Assembly (NCBI GenBank): GCA_046328715.1
Contig: JAXLWB010000007.1
Coordinates: 1 to 64,000 of the forward strand
Direction of reading: 5' to 3'
DNA: 64,000 nt
Source of the DNA: JAXLWB01 sp046328715
GTDB taxonomy: Bacteria > Chloroflexota > Anaerolineae > Caldilineales > Caldilineaceae
The notes beneath the pieces are model-generated. The model saw only the letters and a program-made list of their open reading frames with translations. It made no database searches and had not been told where the DNA came from. Numbering within the stretch: the stretch's first letter is position 1; each line of letters starts with the position of its first letter. Shown here piece by piece: positions 9,316 through 17,604 of this stretch. The position numbers and the translations under genes were made by a program.

Positions 9316-10579
9316 TATGACCCTTTCCATTCAGAACTGAAGCCATTAATTTATCAAGATCGAGAAAGGCAAAGTAGGTAGGGTTGAGGGTCTTTAGCTC
9401 TGACTCAATCTGTAACCGTTCTTTTTGATTTCCTTGTGCAATGGCTATTCTTCGGTTTTCCAGCAGCGCTGAGATTTCCTGGTTAAATGGCTGCGTTTCT
9501 CCAAAAAGCGGAGATAGCAAAATCTCATCGATTGGTCTGTTTGAATACTGCGCACTTTCATCAACCACAACACAGTGGTCGATCTCTGATTTGCAGACAA
9601 ACAGCCGGGCATTTTCCACTGAAGAGATGATAAACGGAGAATGGGTAGCAGCAATGATCTGAAGATTGGGAAAAAACTCCAGAATCATCGGGATTAAGCG
9701 CTTTTGCCACTTTGGATGTAACTGATTTTCCGCTTCGTCGATGAGTAGCAAACCAGGAATATTGGTAAGTTCGCTGCTATTATCGCCTCTTAGCTGTGCG
9801 ACTGAATACATCTTTCCTAGGAGACCGATAAGCGACTGGATCAGATAGGAATTCCCGCTGCTGAGATTTGCTAGGCCGACTTGAACACCATTTTGTACGA
9901 CGATTGGCTCATAGGTAGAGCGCGCCACATGGCTAAAACGACCTCCGTCTAGCAAACTGCGCGATATAAAATCGCCCATTAGATCATAGAGGCGTTGACC
10001 AACTTCCCTCTCTGCTGGGTCTTCGCTTGAACGCAAATAGTCGAAATGGCAAATCAACTGAGTAACGTCAGACTTAGTTCGATCAGCTGTTAAAGAATTG
10101 TTGAGAACTGATTTGTGATTCGGGCTTTTGAGGTTATCTACTTTATAGGTGCCTGTTGCTGCAACAGAGGGCCAATAATCCACAATCCAGTTTGGACACT
10201 TGCCACCATTTTGAACATGGGTTGGTAATGATGCAAGCAGATTTTCCTGTGTCTTGACGTTCCTTGCTTTTACTTGATTATCGGAAATCCTCACAGAGTC
10301 TAGTTCATAATCTTGTTGAACTTCTAATTCTGCATCTTCAAAATCGAGTTTGATTTGTATATTTGCGCTTTGCTCTGCTCCTCGACGACGTAGATCACGT
10401 TCTAACAAGGTGTATTGAGGTCCAAACATACCACGAATTGCCTCAAGCAAAATACTCTTTCCCGTGCCATTTTCGCCTGTAATCAAAGTTACGGGCGTAG
10501 CCTCACCCTCTGGAATAAACTCCAGATCAGCTTCGATAAACGGGCCGATATTTTCCAAGTGAAGATACTTGAGACGCAT
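9260..10579 (-). CDS. ptuA: OLD/RecF-like AAA ATPase, PtuA-like
   Basis: 439 residues, cytosolic. Walker A GENGTGKS is at 35-42. An ABC-type signature, LSSGNSYL, occurs in the middle, and Walker B with the D-loop region, LLLIDEAENQLHP, lies near 278, followed by an AATHSPF switch-like histidine segment. No TOPRIM domain is seen; the C-terminal 90 residues are charged and poorly conserved. Length, ATPase type and the overlapping HNH gene match the PtuA component of Septu. The ATG at 10579 follows GAGGAGG at good spacing. A SMC/RecF-type repair ATPase is the alternative, but the paired HNH gene argues for defence. Confidence 0.8.
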   Translation of the reverse strand: MRLKYLHLENIGPFIEADLEFIPEGEATPVTLITGENGTGKSILLEAIRGMFGPQYTLLERDLRRRGAEQSANIQIKLDFEDAELEVQQDYELDSVRISDNQVKARNVKTQENLLASLPTHVQNGGKCPNWIVDYWPSVAATGTYKVDNLKSPNHKSVLNNSLTADRTKSDVTQLICHFDYLRSSEDPAEREVGQRLYDLMGDFISRSLLDGGRFSHVARSTYEPIVVQNGVQVGLANLSSGNSYLIQSLIGLLGKMYSVAQLRGDNSSELTNIPGLLLIDEAENQLHPKWQKRLIPMILEFFPNLQIIAATHSPFIISSVENARLFVCKSEIDHCVVVDESAQYSNRPIDEILLSPLFGETQPFNQEISALLENRRIAIAQGNQKERLQIESELKTLNPTYFAFLDLDKLMASVLNGKGHNDSPKTSPRASNLNAKKG

Positions 10580-10662
10580 CGCTCCTCCTCAAACTTAAAC
10601 TGGACATTCATGAGAATGATCCTATCACAACTTTTATCACTTGAGAATTAGAACGGCGGATT

Positions 10663-11040
10663 TTATTCTCTCTTCTCAAATGCTCTGGCAACTTCTAACA
10701 ACAGCGCCCGCTCCTTCTCGCCCAACCGCTGATAGACCGCCCACAACTCCTGCATCCCCGTTTCTACCGCACTTGACTCGGCGTTGAACATGTCGCCCTC
10801 GCCGGTCAAGAGCCAATTGGCGTTGACTCCAGTGTTGAGGACGAGGTTGGCGATGAAATCGGCACCAGGCATTTTGGGATCGTTTTCACGTACGTATTCA
10901 GCATAACTAATGCGTTTGCGCCCTCCTAGTTGTGCCATTCCCTCTTGAGTTTTATCCAGTGTATCTTGTAGCAACTTTAGACGTCGCCTGATTTTGTCGC
11001 TATCGCATATTGCTACTTGACTATTTTGACTTTTTTGCAT
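10663..11040 (-). CDS. CI/XRE-type repressor-like DNA-binding protein
   Basis: 125 residues from ATG 11040. Residues about 15-80 look like a phage CI repressor N-terminal helix-turn-helix (IRRRLKLLQDTLDKTQEGMA, then VLNTGVNANWLLTGEGDM). The second part, QELWAVYQRLGEKERALL, is a short helix of the kind found in small XRE proteins. There is no peptidase/LexA domain. It lies 83 bases upstream of the PtuA-like gene on the same strand and divergent from a strong promoter at 11017-11045, so it is a good candidate regulator of the defence pair or of the divergent gene. The start is uncertain: an upstream ATG at 11124 is in frame but would place the divergent promoter inside the gene. Confidence 0.65.
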   Translation of the reverse strand: MQKSQNSQVAICDSDKIRRRLKLLQDTLDKTQEGMAQLGGRKRISYAEYVRENDPKMPGADFIANLVLNTGVNANWLLTGEGDMFNAESSAVETGMQELWAVYQRLGEKERALLLEVARAFEKRE

Positions 11041-11045
11041 ATAAT
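11017..11045 (+). promoter_or_regulatory. Consensus sigma-70 promoter divergent from the XRE gene
   Basis: TTGACT at 11017-11022, a 17-base spacer and a perfect TATAAT at 11040-11045. It points right, towards the small gene at 11148 and the homing endonuclease remnant. Its -35/-10 region overlaps the first codons of the XRE gene, which would let the repressor control both directions. Confidence 0.7.
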
Positions 11046-11147
11046 AAGGGCGAAAATTGACGCATTTGCATACAATGTCGAATTGAGTAGTTGTGAGTGT
11101 AATTCGAGGTACTTGAGAAGTCAATCTTAAACCCTTGTGAGACTATT

Positions 11148-11396
11148 ATGGAGACAACAGTTAAAGGTTTATTCGCATTGCGCCAACTACGGCGCGAATT
11201 CCAAGATGATGCTGGTCTTGATTTCCCACAAGCAATGCACACAGAATGTTGGTGCTTTACCGGCGTTTGCAAGTCGTTGGATCTCAATCTTTTTCAGTGT
11301 CAAGAGGTACTTGGGGAAGTAGGCTTCCAATGCGTTTCATACCTACTTGGGAAACTCCCGTTGTTGTTCATCAAATTAATATTCACGAAAAGGTAA
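11148..11396 (+). CDS. Small unrecognised protein downstream of the divergent promoter
   Basis: 82 residues. I do not recognise a named family. The first 60 residues read as a normal globular helical protein (TTVKGLFALRQLRREFQ, SLDLNLFQCQEVLGEVGFQ). The last 15 are hydrophobic and may follow a frameshift. It lies about 95 bases after the strong promoter at 11017-11045 and opposite the CI-like gene, the position a Cro-like or early gene takes in a phage switch. There is no good Shine-Dalgarno sequence. It could be a real gene or a decaying one. Confidence 0.4.
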   Translation: METTVKGLFALRQLRREFQDDAGLDFPQAMHTECWCFTGVCKSLDLNLFQCQEVLGEVGFQCVSYLLGKLPLLFIKLIFTKR

Positions 11397-11400
11397 GCCG

Positions 11401-12375
11401 ATGAAAAAGCGTAGTGATTACATTCCGATTTCAAAAGGATTCTGGAGGAGCTGTATTTTGAAAAAGGATTGAAACAGCAGGAAATTGCGGCAATATTTGG
11501 CGTGAATCCAAAAACGATTGGCAACCGAATGGCTGAATATGGACTTGTCACGGTCATGAAGATTATGTCTATATTGACATTCGAAAAGCGATTGGAGCGT
11601 CTTTATATTCAAGAAAATCGGACTGCACCCGAAATTGCTGACATTTATCGCTGTGCTACTTCTGTTGTTTACCTTCGCCTATGAAGGGCATGGCATTGCG
11701 ATCAAACAAGGAGGCTGGGACAAGGTCAAGCAAATTGTTCCGGGCGAGCGTTTACTCTGGTCGTCTGAATTTGCTTATGCTGTGGGGCTAATCGCATCCG
11801 ATGGGAATTTGCAAAGTAATTCAAATGAAGTTCGTCTTGCTTCGCTGATCGCGAAATTATTGATCATTATTGCCGTTGTTTAGAGGATTACGTCCCGATG
11901 GCAATATCAGCGAAAGAATGGGGAGATTTACAAGCGACTCAAGTCCACGTCCGAATCAGACAACGTGCTAGCTATAAGAAGCAATATCATATTATTTTCA
12001 GTGATCATCTCTATCGTGCGCGTCTAGAAGAAATTGGATTGACACCCAACAAGAGCAATACAATTGAGGTGTTATATTCCTGATCTTTAGAGATTTCCTA
12101 CGTGGTGAGTTTGATGGAGATGGTTGCTGGGTGTAGAGTCAGAGAAACAAACGCCCCAGCTTACTGGGACTATTTTTACATCCATTAGTCATCAATATTT
12201 AGAGTGGTTACGTGATTCCATTCAACGTCTGGCCAACATTAATGGACGAATTTACGGAATCAACTTATGGTACGGAGTCTATTGGAGCTATGAAGTGGGT
12301 GAGTTTGTATATTACAACGCAGACGTTCCTGGCCTAAGTCGTAAACGAACAAAGTGGGAACGTCTGCGAGAGTAA
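11401..12375 (+). pseudogene. Broken LAGLIDADG homing endonuclease with N-terminal HTH
   Basis: Several consecutive frames join into one recognisable protein. Frames near 11425-11684 give two helix-turn-helix units (EKGLKQQEIAAIFGVNPKT and TAPEIADIYRCATSVVY). The next frame gives the first LAGLIDADG motif, EFAYAVGLIASDGNLQ, near 11770. A third frame holds SDREIIDHYCRCLEDYV and the linker up to about 12080. A fourth gives the second motif, FLRGEFDGDGCW, near 12105, followed by a stop. The last (12124-12375) gives the C-terminus, with YYNADVPGLSRKR. At least three frameshifts and one stop make it inactive as read. Such genes are selfish elements that cut and invade target genes; here no host intein or intron is visible around it. 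Confidence 0.8.
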
Positions 12376-12384
12376 CAGATAGTC

Positions 12385-13057
12385 TCATCTTCCAAACTCA
12401 AAATCGACATAAATGCCTCTTGGGGGATTTCAACGCTACCGACCACATTTTCATGCGTTTCTTCCCCTCTTTTTGCTTCTCTAAAGTTTTCTCTTGCGGC
12501 TGATGTCACCTCCATAACACTTCGAGAGGACATCTTTTCTCATCGCTTGAACATTAGCCCGACTGATCACCTTATTCCCCACCGCCGCCTGAATTGGCAC
12601 GACGAACATCTGGCATTGGGATGATCTCTTTCATCTTGCTCACCAGCTTTTGGCCCTTCGGGTAGGCAAACTCACGGTGGACGATCACGCTCAGTGCATC
12701 CACTGGCTGCTCGTTGACGAGCACGTCGAGCTTGACCATGTCGGACTGGCGATATTCGTCGAGGGTGTAGTCCATGCTGGCGTAGCCTTTGGTGCGTGCT
12801 TTAGTTCGTTGTAAAAGTCGATGATTTCCGAGAGCGGGATGATGGCGGCAATTTCGACCCGTTTGGTGTCGAGCCAACTCTGGTTCTTCAATTCACCACG
12901 TCGTTTGGTGATCAGTTCGAGCACATTACCGATATAGTCCGCCGGGAGTAAAGATGCGCAATTCGCACCACGGCTCTTCGATAAAATCGATATAAGTCGG
13001 GTCGGGCAGGGCGGCTGGACTGTCGATGGCGATCATCTCGCCGTCGGTTTCATTGCA
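12385..13057 (-). pseudogene. lepA: Decayed 3' fragment of lepA (elongation factor 4)
   Basis: On the minus strand, successive frames give about the last 215 residues of LepA/EF4. DGEMIAIDSPAALPDPTYI is followed by FIEEPWCELRIFTPGG. A frame change gives VLELITKRRGELKNQSWLD and PLSEIIDFYNELK. Another gives TKGYASMDYTLDEYRQSD, VDALSVIVHREFAY and KMKEIIP. Later frames give VPIQAAVGNKVISR, VLSKCYGGDISRKRK and KEGKKRMKM. The GTPase domains are absent. At least four frameshifts make it a pseudogene. It is a leftover of recombination or transfer; the functional lepA is presumably elsewhere. Confidence 0.85.
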
Positions 13058-13149
13058 GCTCGATAGCTGGCTTCTTCCACTCCTGAAGACGAGGGATTTT
13101 GGTAGAGCCATTCAGCAAGTGTTAGATAGTCATTCCAATCAAAGCTCAT
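13033..13149 (-). pseudogene. Truncated HEPN-like third gene of the unknown cassette
   Basis: Starts at ATG 13149, overlapping the stop of the upstream gene as ATGA. It reads MSFDWNDYLTLAEWLYQNP and then EEASYRAA, the usual beginning of small HEPN-type proteins (normally continuing to an Arg-x-x-Tyr-Tyr helix). The frame then runs into the lepA fragment and stops at 13033. The junction lies between about 13054 and 13080. HEPN is inferred from the N-terminus only; the catalytic RX4-6H motif is lost. Confidence 0.6.
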
Positions 13150-13823
13150 ACAAATTCAAGATTTACAATAACTTTGTCACCAACGATATCGATCTGCTCA
13201 AAAAGCCAATTCTGGTCCAACAGATCCAGTCTATTCATTGCTTCGTCAACCGAATGATTCGAGCGAACTGCAATCACTAGCTGTTCCTGATGAGCACCTT
13301 CAGATTCGCTGACCGCTTCCAAAATAAATTTGGCATTATTACCAAAATAGTGGGCAAAGGTCGCGTGACTTTCAAGTAACCAATCAATTAAGGTTGGGTG
13401 GCTAGCAAGAAATGCAGTCACATTTAGCGCAGTGCGAAACTCGTAAACTGATCTTACCTCGGGCAACTTTGCTATGCTAAGAACCTGATGCAGGTTTGAA
13501 TAGTCGATCAGGATTTCATAATCATCAGGTCGTTCGGTACTGGCTTTGAAGGATGATCGAATATAACTTGCCGTGACCCACTCCCCTATGTTGCCAAGAG
13601 TTAACGTGTCTTCACCATGCCAGCGATAGGCGATAGTCGTAGGGCTACCTGCAGTTGGGGATAGCGCAAAAGAGTTAAGCAAAACCCTATCGATCATCTG
13701 TCCATTCGTTTTTTGTTGGGCAACCGAGTTCTTCTCACTTTTCGATGTCATGCCTAAGGTTGGAACGACACCTGTCTGTTTTGACCTGACCAACGCAGTT
13801 GGATGGATGGTAGTGGAAGTCAT
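13146..13823 (-). CDS. Unknown protein, second gene of a coupled cassette
   Basis: 225 residues, not recognised. The first 45 residues are polar and probably disordered; the rest alternates hydrophobic strands and helices (TIAYRWHGEDTLTLGNIGEW, FILEAVSESEG, QLVIAVRSNHSVDEAMNRLD) and ends with an IVGDKVIVNLEFV strand. No signal peptide, membrane segment or catalytic motif stands out. The start overlaps the stop of the upstream gene (ATG 13823 against a gene ending at 13820), and its stop overlaps the start of the HEPN-like remnant. Translational coupling on both sides argues that the three products worked together. Confidence 0.65.
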   Translation of the reverse strand: MTSTTIHPTALVRSKQTGVVPTLGMTSKSEKNSVAQQKTNGQMIDRVLLNSFALSPTAGSPTTIAYRWHGEDTLTLGNIGEWVTASYIRSSFKASTERPDDYEILIDYSNLHQVLSIAKLPEVRSVYEFRTALNVTAFLASHPTLIDWLLESHATFAHYFGNNAKFILEAVSESEGAHQEQLVIAVRSNHSVDEAMNRLDLLDQNWLFEQIDIVGDKVIVNLEFV

Positions 13824-14461
13824 AAATTGCTCCTATCAAACAAGCGGAAAACAGTCTGTCTGGCAAATTCGTACTCACTCACAAATCGGTTGAGCAATTC
13901 TTTGTTTGAGAGAAAAGGCTTGTTACGTGTTTCAAAATGGGCGTTCGTGTGGGCCAAAATCTGTTGATCGCCGATTAACTCAAAGATCAAATCATATTGA
14001 ACATTATTACGTTGAAAGACTAGCCTTGGTAGTGAATAAAGTAAAGTTCCATCCAGTTTATGATTCAAATCCTCCAGATTCGACACAAACTCTTGATTTA
14101 GTAGATCGATTGCACTTGTTTCAGTATTAATGTGCAGGTCATAGTTGAACCCGAAAGCGGTCATTTTTGCCTGCTTGGGAACAATACTTTTGACACATTT
14201 ATGTACCAGATTGGACAGCACACTAAAGGCGGGTTGAGCCGTACCACGCGGTGCGGTAAATCGAAAGCGCTGATCTCCTACTTGGATCACAATTGGATAG
14301 GGCGGCAGCACCATCGTGATCATTTCGGGCGTTTCCACCATTACAGGACGGATCGGATTTTCTGCCAATGTTTTAAGCTTAGCACTATCAAACGTAGCCA
14401 AGTCTAAAGAATCGTATACAATGGTGATATTTTGACTTAGCGGACCATCGATTTTGAGCAT
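13820..14461 (-). CDS. Unknown protein, first gene of a coupled cassette
   Basis: 213 residues, not recognised. A soluble alpha/beta protein with a beta-rich N-terminal half (ETPEMITMVLPPYPIVIQVG, then QRFRFTAPRG) and a more helical C-terminal half (FLSNKELLNRFVSEYEFARQ). No membrane segment or known catalytic motif. It overlaps the next gene by 4 bases. Upstream is an 180-base gap. Coupling to an HEPN-like gene and position inside an island with a Septu-like pair make a toxin-antitoxin or defence role possible, but this is inference from context only. Confidence 0.65.
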   Translation of the reverse strand: MLKIDGPLSQNITIVYDSLDLATFDSAKLKTLAENPIRPVMVETPEMITMVLPPYPIVIQVGDQRFRFTAPRGTAQPAFSVLSNLVHKCVKSIVPKQAKMTAFGFNYDLHINTETSAIDLLNQEFVSNLEDLNHKLDGTLLYSLPRLVFQRNNVQYDLIFELIGDQQILAHTNAHFETRNKPFLSNKELLNRFVSEYEFARQTVFRLFDRSNL

Positions 14462-14590
14462 AACTTTGACCGTATGTGCAGGGAAATAGGCTTGACAACA
14501 CTATCAAAATCATTATAGCAACTGTGTCAAGGGGGCACAAACCGATTTTGGACAAGATGGGAAAATGTTTAGTCATTGATTATACTCAAC

Positions 14591-14640
14591 GGATAGTAGA
14601 ACAGTAGAACAGTTCTCACCGTCCTACTGTCCCGCTGAAC
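14591..14640. repeat. Intergenic hairpin, AGTAGGACAGT-word class
   Basis: Tandem agtagaacagtagaacag faces gtcctactgtccc. It sits directly after the stop codon of the decarboxylase gene. Words are shared with the elements at 24751 and 44116. Confidence 0.55.
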
Positions 14641-15569
14641 TACACCTTCTTCTTAAAATACTCAATCGTCTTCTGCATCCCCTCGTACAACTCCACCTTT
14701 GGCTCCCAGCCCAGGATACGTCTAGCCTTACCGATGTCAGGTTGGCGCTGTTTGGGGTCGTCCTGGGGCAGCGGCTTGTAGATGATGCCAGCCTGGTTGC
14801 CGGTCAGTTCGTTGATGACCTGGGCAAACTGGAGGATAGTCATTTCGGCAGGGTTGCCGATGTTGGTCGGCTCGACTTCGTCGCTGAGCAGCAGGCGATA
14901 GATACCGTTGATCAAGTCACTACAATAACAGAAGCTACGGGTTTGACTGCCATCGCCGTAGACGGTGAGCGGTTTGCCTTCAAGCGCCTGTTTGACAAAG
15001 TTGGGCACCACCCGGCCATCATTGAGCCGCATACGGGGACCGTAGGTGTTGAAGATACGCACAATACGGGTCTGCACGCCATGATAGCGGTGATAGGCCA
15101 TCGTGATCGCTTCGGCAAAGCGTTTAGCTTCATCGTAGACGCCGCGCGGGCCGACGGTGTTGACGTGACCCCAATAGGACTCATTCTGTGGGTGGACCTG
15201 CGGGTCGCCATAGACTTCGCTGGTGCTGGCGAGCAGAAAACGGGCACCTTTGGCTTTGGCTACGCCCAAGGCATTGTGTGTGCCCAAACTGCCTACCTTT
15301 AAGGTCTGAATCGGCAGTTCGAGATAATCGACTGGACTGGCCGGGCTGGCAAAGTGGAGAATGGCATCGACGTTGCCTGCCAGATAAATGTAGTTGGTAA
15401 CATTGTGTTTGATAAACTCAAACTTTGGATTTCCAGCCAAGTGGGCGATATTATCTGTATTGCCCGTAATTAGATTGTCCATTGCCACAACTTCGTGCCC
15501 TTCGCCAAGAAGTTTGTCGCAAAGATGGCTACCTAAAAAACCAGCGCCGCCGGTAACGAGTACGCGCAT
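14640..15569 (-). CDS. UDP-glucuronate decarboxylase (UDP-xylose synthase), SDR family
   Basis: 309 residues, cytosolic extended SDR. The NAD-binding motif TGGAGFLGSH is at residues 6-15. The catalytic pair is Y145-x3-K149 in GVYDEAKR, with the upstream STSEVYGDP serine. The segments RIFNTYGPRMR and DGRVVPNFVKQAL are typical of UDP-glucuronate decarboxylase, which oxidises and decarboxylates UDP-glucuronate to UDP-xylose for surface polysaccharides. Length matches the bacterial single-domain enzyme. The start at 15569 is the natural N-terminus (MRVLVTGGAG). Substrate is assigned by family likeness; a dTDP-glucose dehydratase is less likely. Confidence 0.87.
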   Translation of the reverse strand: MRVLVTGGAGFLGSHLCDKLLGEGHEVVAMDNLITGNTDNIAHLAGNPKFEFIKHNVTNYIYLAGNVDAILHFASPASPVDYLELPIQTLKVGSLGTHNALGVAKAKGARFLLASTSEVYGDPQVHPQNESYWGHVNTVGPRGVYDEAKRFAEAITMAYHRYHGVQTRIVRIFNTYGPRMRLNDGRVVPNFVKQALEGKPLTVYGDGSQTRSFCYCSDLINGIYRLLLSDEVEPTNIGNPAEMTILQFAQVINELTGNQAGIIYKPLPQDDPKQRQPDIGKARRILGWEPKVELYEGMQKTIEYFKKKV

Positions 15570-15601
15570 GAGAAACGGTTCCTTTCATGATTGAGAAATA
15601 G

Positions 15602-15668
15602 TTGAGATTGAGAGATTAGGAGATTTAGTAGATACAATCTCCTAATCTCCTAATCTCCTAATCTCAAT
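15602..15668. repeat. Intergenic hairpin, CTAATCTC-word class
   Basis: ttgagattgagagattaggagatt (15602-15625) faces three tandem cctaatct words ending ctcaa (15636-15668). Located between the divergent decarboxylase and Lgt-like genes, so it cannot be a simple terminator for either and may act in a 5' leader. Confidence 0.65.
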
Positions 15669-15739
15669 TTGCACCTAATCATATCTTAGTTTGATCAAAT
15701 CTTTATTAGACAGTTGCTTTACAATTTCTGCGTCAAACG

Positions 15740-16465
15740 ATGGTTCAATCACTTCAATTCGGTCCACTGGCTGTCCCCACGGCCCCCTTGTTTGCTGTAC
15801 TCGCCGTGATGATCGGCGTGGATATGGCGGCGCGCTATGGTCGCCGACTTGGTTTACACGCCGATGATGTTTGGAATACAGGCATGATTGCCATCGTCGC
15901 CGGTCTGATTGTAGCGCGGCTCTGGAATGTACTCCACTTTTGGGATGTCTACCTGGAAGAACCGGGACTCATTTTTAGCCTGCGGCCGAGTGGTTTTGTC
16001 TGGAGTGCGGGGTTGATTGCGGCGCTGATTGCAGGCTATGGCTGGATGATCGTTCGTTCGTTGGATCCGTTACGAGTGGCAACGGCCTTGTTGGTGGGCG
16101 GAACAGTGGGGTGGATAGTGCAGAGTATGTCGAATTTTCTCACAGGAAATCCGCTCGGGCTGCTCAGCAATTTGCCTTGGGCAGTGCCCTATTACGACGA
16201 GTTACGCCATCCGGTTGCGCTGTACGAACTGGCAGGCGCGACCGTCCTCTGGCTGTTCGTCATGAGTTGGGGACGTCGAGCGTCACCGTCGCAAACCTTT
16301 TGGGGACTGCTGCTGGGGTGGGGCGTGCTCTTGTTGCTAACTCGCGCCTTTGTTGAAGAGCCGGTAACGATGTTGGGGTTACGTACTGTACAGGTAGTGG
16401 CGCTCGTAATCGGCTTGTTTGCCTGTTGGCGACTCGCCACCAGCAAGTCTGTCTCGCAGTCATGA
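15740..16465 (+). CDS. Prolipoprotein diacylglyceryl transferase (Lgt)-like membrane protein
   Basis: 241 residues with about six to seven membrane helices. The motif RHPVALYE near residue 155 matches the conserved R-H-P-x-x-L-Y-E of Lgt, and the preceding segments VARLWNVLHFWDVY and GFVWSAGLIAAL fit the family's first half. Lgt moves diacylglycerol from phosphatidylglycerol to the lipobox cysteine of prolipoproteins, many of which occur in this window. It is shorter than typical Lgt (260-290 residues) and the classical H-G-G-L motif reads GFVWSAG, so activity is not certain; it may be a divergent paralogue. Confidence 0.7.
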   Translation: MVQSLQFGPLAVPTAPLFAVLAVMIGVDMAARYGRRLGLHADDVWNTGMIAIVAGLIVARLWNVLHFWDVYLEEPGLIFSLRPSGFVWSAGLIAALIAGYGWMIVRSLDPLRVATALLVGGTVGWIVQSMSNFLTGNPLGLLSNLPWAVPYYDELRHPVALYELAGATVLWLFVMSWGRRASPSQTFWGLLLGWGVLLLLTRAFVEEPVTMLGLRTVQVVALVIGLFACWRLATSKSVSQS

Positions 16466-16581
16466 AGACAATCTACATTGCGTCCAACAATTTTTTCCGT
16501 ATTCCCTCTGTCCGTGTTTAGTCTTTATTGTTACTCAAAAACTAAACACGGCCAGAAGGAACATGGAAGGGTAGAATTTGA

Positions 16582-17586
16582 CTATTCGTCTTTGCGAAAT
16601 TCATCGGCAGCAGTCGTTAAGGCATTCAACTTAGCCTCAGTGATATTGAGTGGTACGTGGCCAAAGCCGCACTCGCTGGTCAACATTAGACGTTCGGGCG
16701 GGAAGTATTTCAGCGCTGGTTCCATCCGTTTGCGGATCGTCTCGGTATCTTCCAGGTCGTCGCTGCGTTGGTCGATCACACCCAATGCCAGGTCGCCCTT
16801 GAAGTCCCACTCTTTCCAGAGATCCATCATGTTGTAGCTCAAGGTGCAATGTTCGAGCGAGACTTCATCGATCTTGACCTTGCGGAAGGCTGGGACGAGG
16901 TCGGTATATTTGGTGAAGTAGACTCGTTTGCGCCGTGGATTGCCGCCACAGACGTGAAGGGCAATCCGCGCCTTACCACCCAGTGAGTCAATGAGCTCAT
17001 TGAGCACCTCAGCACCCCACTCGCTCTGATGTGGTGATTCAGTCCAGCCTGGTTCGTCGAATTGGATGTAGTCGCAGCCTGCGTCGATCACAGCCTGCAA
17101 CTCTTGGCCCAGCACCTTGGCCCAAGCGCGCGCCAAGGCTTGATCGTCCGGGTAAAGGTCCGGGCGTTCGTTGGCGGTGAAGCGGGCGAGCAGATGTGGC
17201 CCAGTCACTGTCTGTTTGACACGCACATTTTTGGGCGCGGCCGAACGGGCCACACTCCAGTTGTGGGCGATCATGAAACGGGGATTTTTGAGTTCATCGA
17301 CCAGGCGGGCGGTCTCGATGGCGAAGCTGCCAGTTTCGCCATATTTGCGCATCACCATGTTCTCGAAGCTCATGCCATCGACCCGCTTCTGGTAATAGTA
17401 GTACATATTCTCACGATAGCCTTCACCATCGGTGATGATCTCCAGCCCCAGTTTCACCTGCTCGGCCACGGCCCAGCGGATGTAGTCATCGATCTCCTCC
17501 TGGCTCATGGAGGGGCGTTTCATCGTATCGGCAAGGTTAGCGTTGCGGGGAAAGCTACCCACGACGGTTGCCATGTAGGGTTTCAT
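16582..17586 (-). CDS. Cobalamin-independent methionine synthase (MetE C-terminal)-like methyltransferase
   Basis: 334 residues, equivalent to the C-terminal catalytic barrel of MetE without the N-terminal domain. The zinc-ligand segments are visible: LHVCGGN near residue 217 (His and Cys) and TSECGFGH near 303 (Cys). The substrate pocket segments IQFDEPGW and ADTMKRPSMSQEE fit the archaeal-type core enzyme. It probably transfers a methyl group to homocysteine or a related thiol. It faces away from the Lgt-like gene and lies upstream of sugar-metabolism genes, with no methionine genes beside it, so the methyl donor is open. Confidence 0.8.
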   Translation of the reverse strand: MKPYMATVVGSFPRNANLADTMKRPSMSQEEIDDYIRWAVAEQVKLGLEIITDGEGYRENMYYYYQKRVDGMSFENMVMRKYGETGSFAIETARLVDELKNPRFMIAHNWSVARSAAPKNVRVKQTVTGPHLLARFTANERPDLYPDDQALARAWAKVLGQELQAVIDAGCDYIQFDEPGWTESPHQSEWGAEVLNELIDSLGGKARIALHVCGGNPRRKRVYFTKYTDLVPAFRKVKIDEVSLEHCTLSYNMMDLWKEWDFKGDLALGVIDQRSDDLEDTETIRKRMEPALKYFPPERLMLTSECGFGHVPLNITEAKLNALTTAADEFRKDE

Positions 17587-17604
17587 TGGTTAACTCCTTG
17601 TTAT

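Noticed and set aside
8659..10579. Retron with PtuA/PtuB-like effectors
   Set aside because: No reverse transcriptase or msr/msd-like RNA region was found next to the ATPase/HNH pair.
12312..12533. Small minus-strand open frame as an independent gene
   Set aside because: Its middle encodes GSVEIPQEAFMS, which is the out-of-frame continuation of the lepA tail; the whole is part of the pseudogene.
15602..15668. CRISPR array from the repeated cctaatct words
   Set aside because: Words are directly adjacent without unique spacers and form a hairpin. The same holds for all word repeats in the window.
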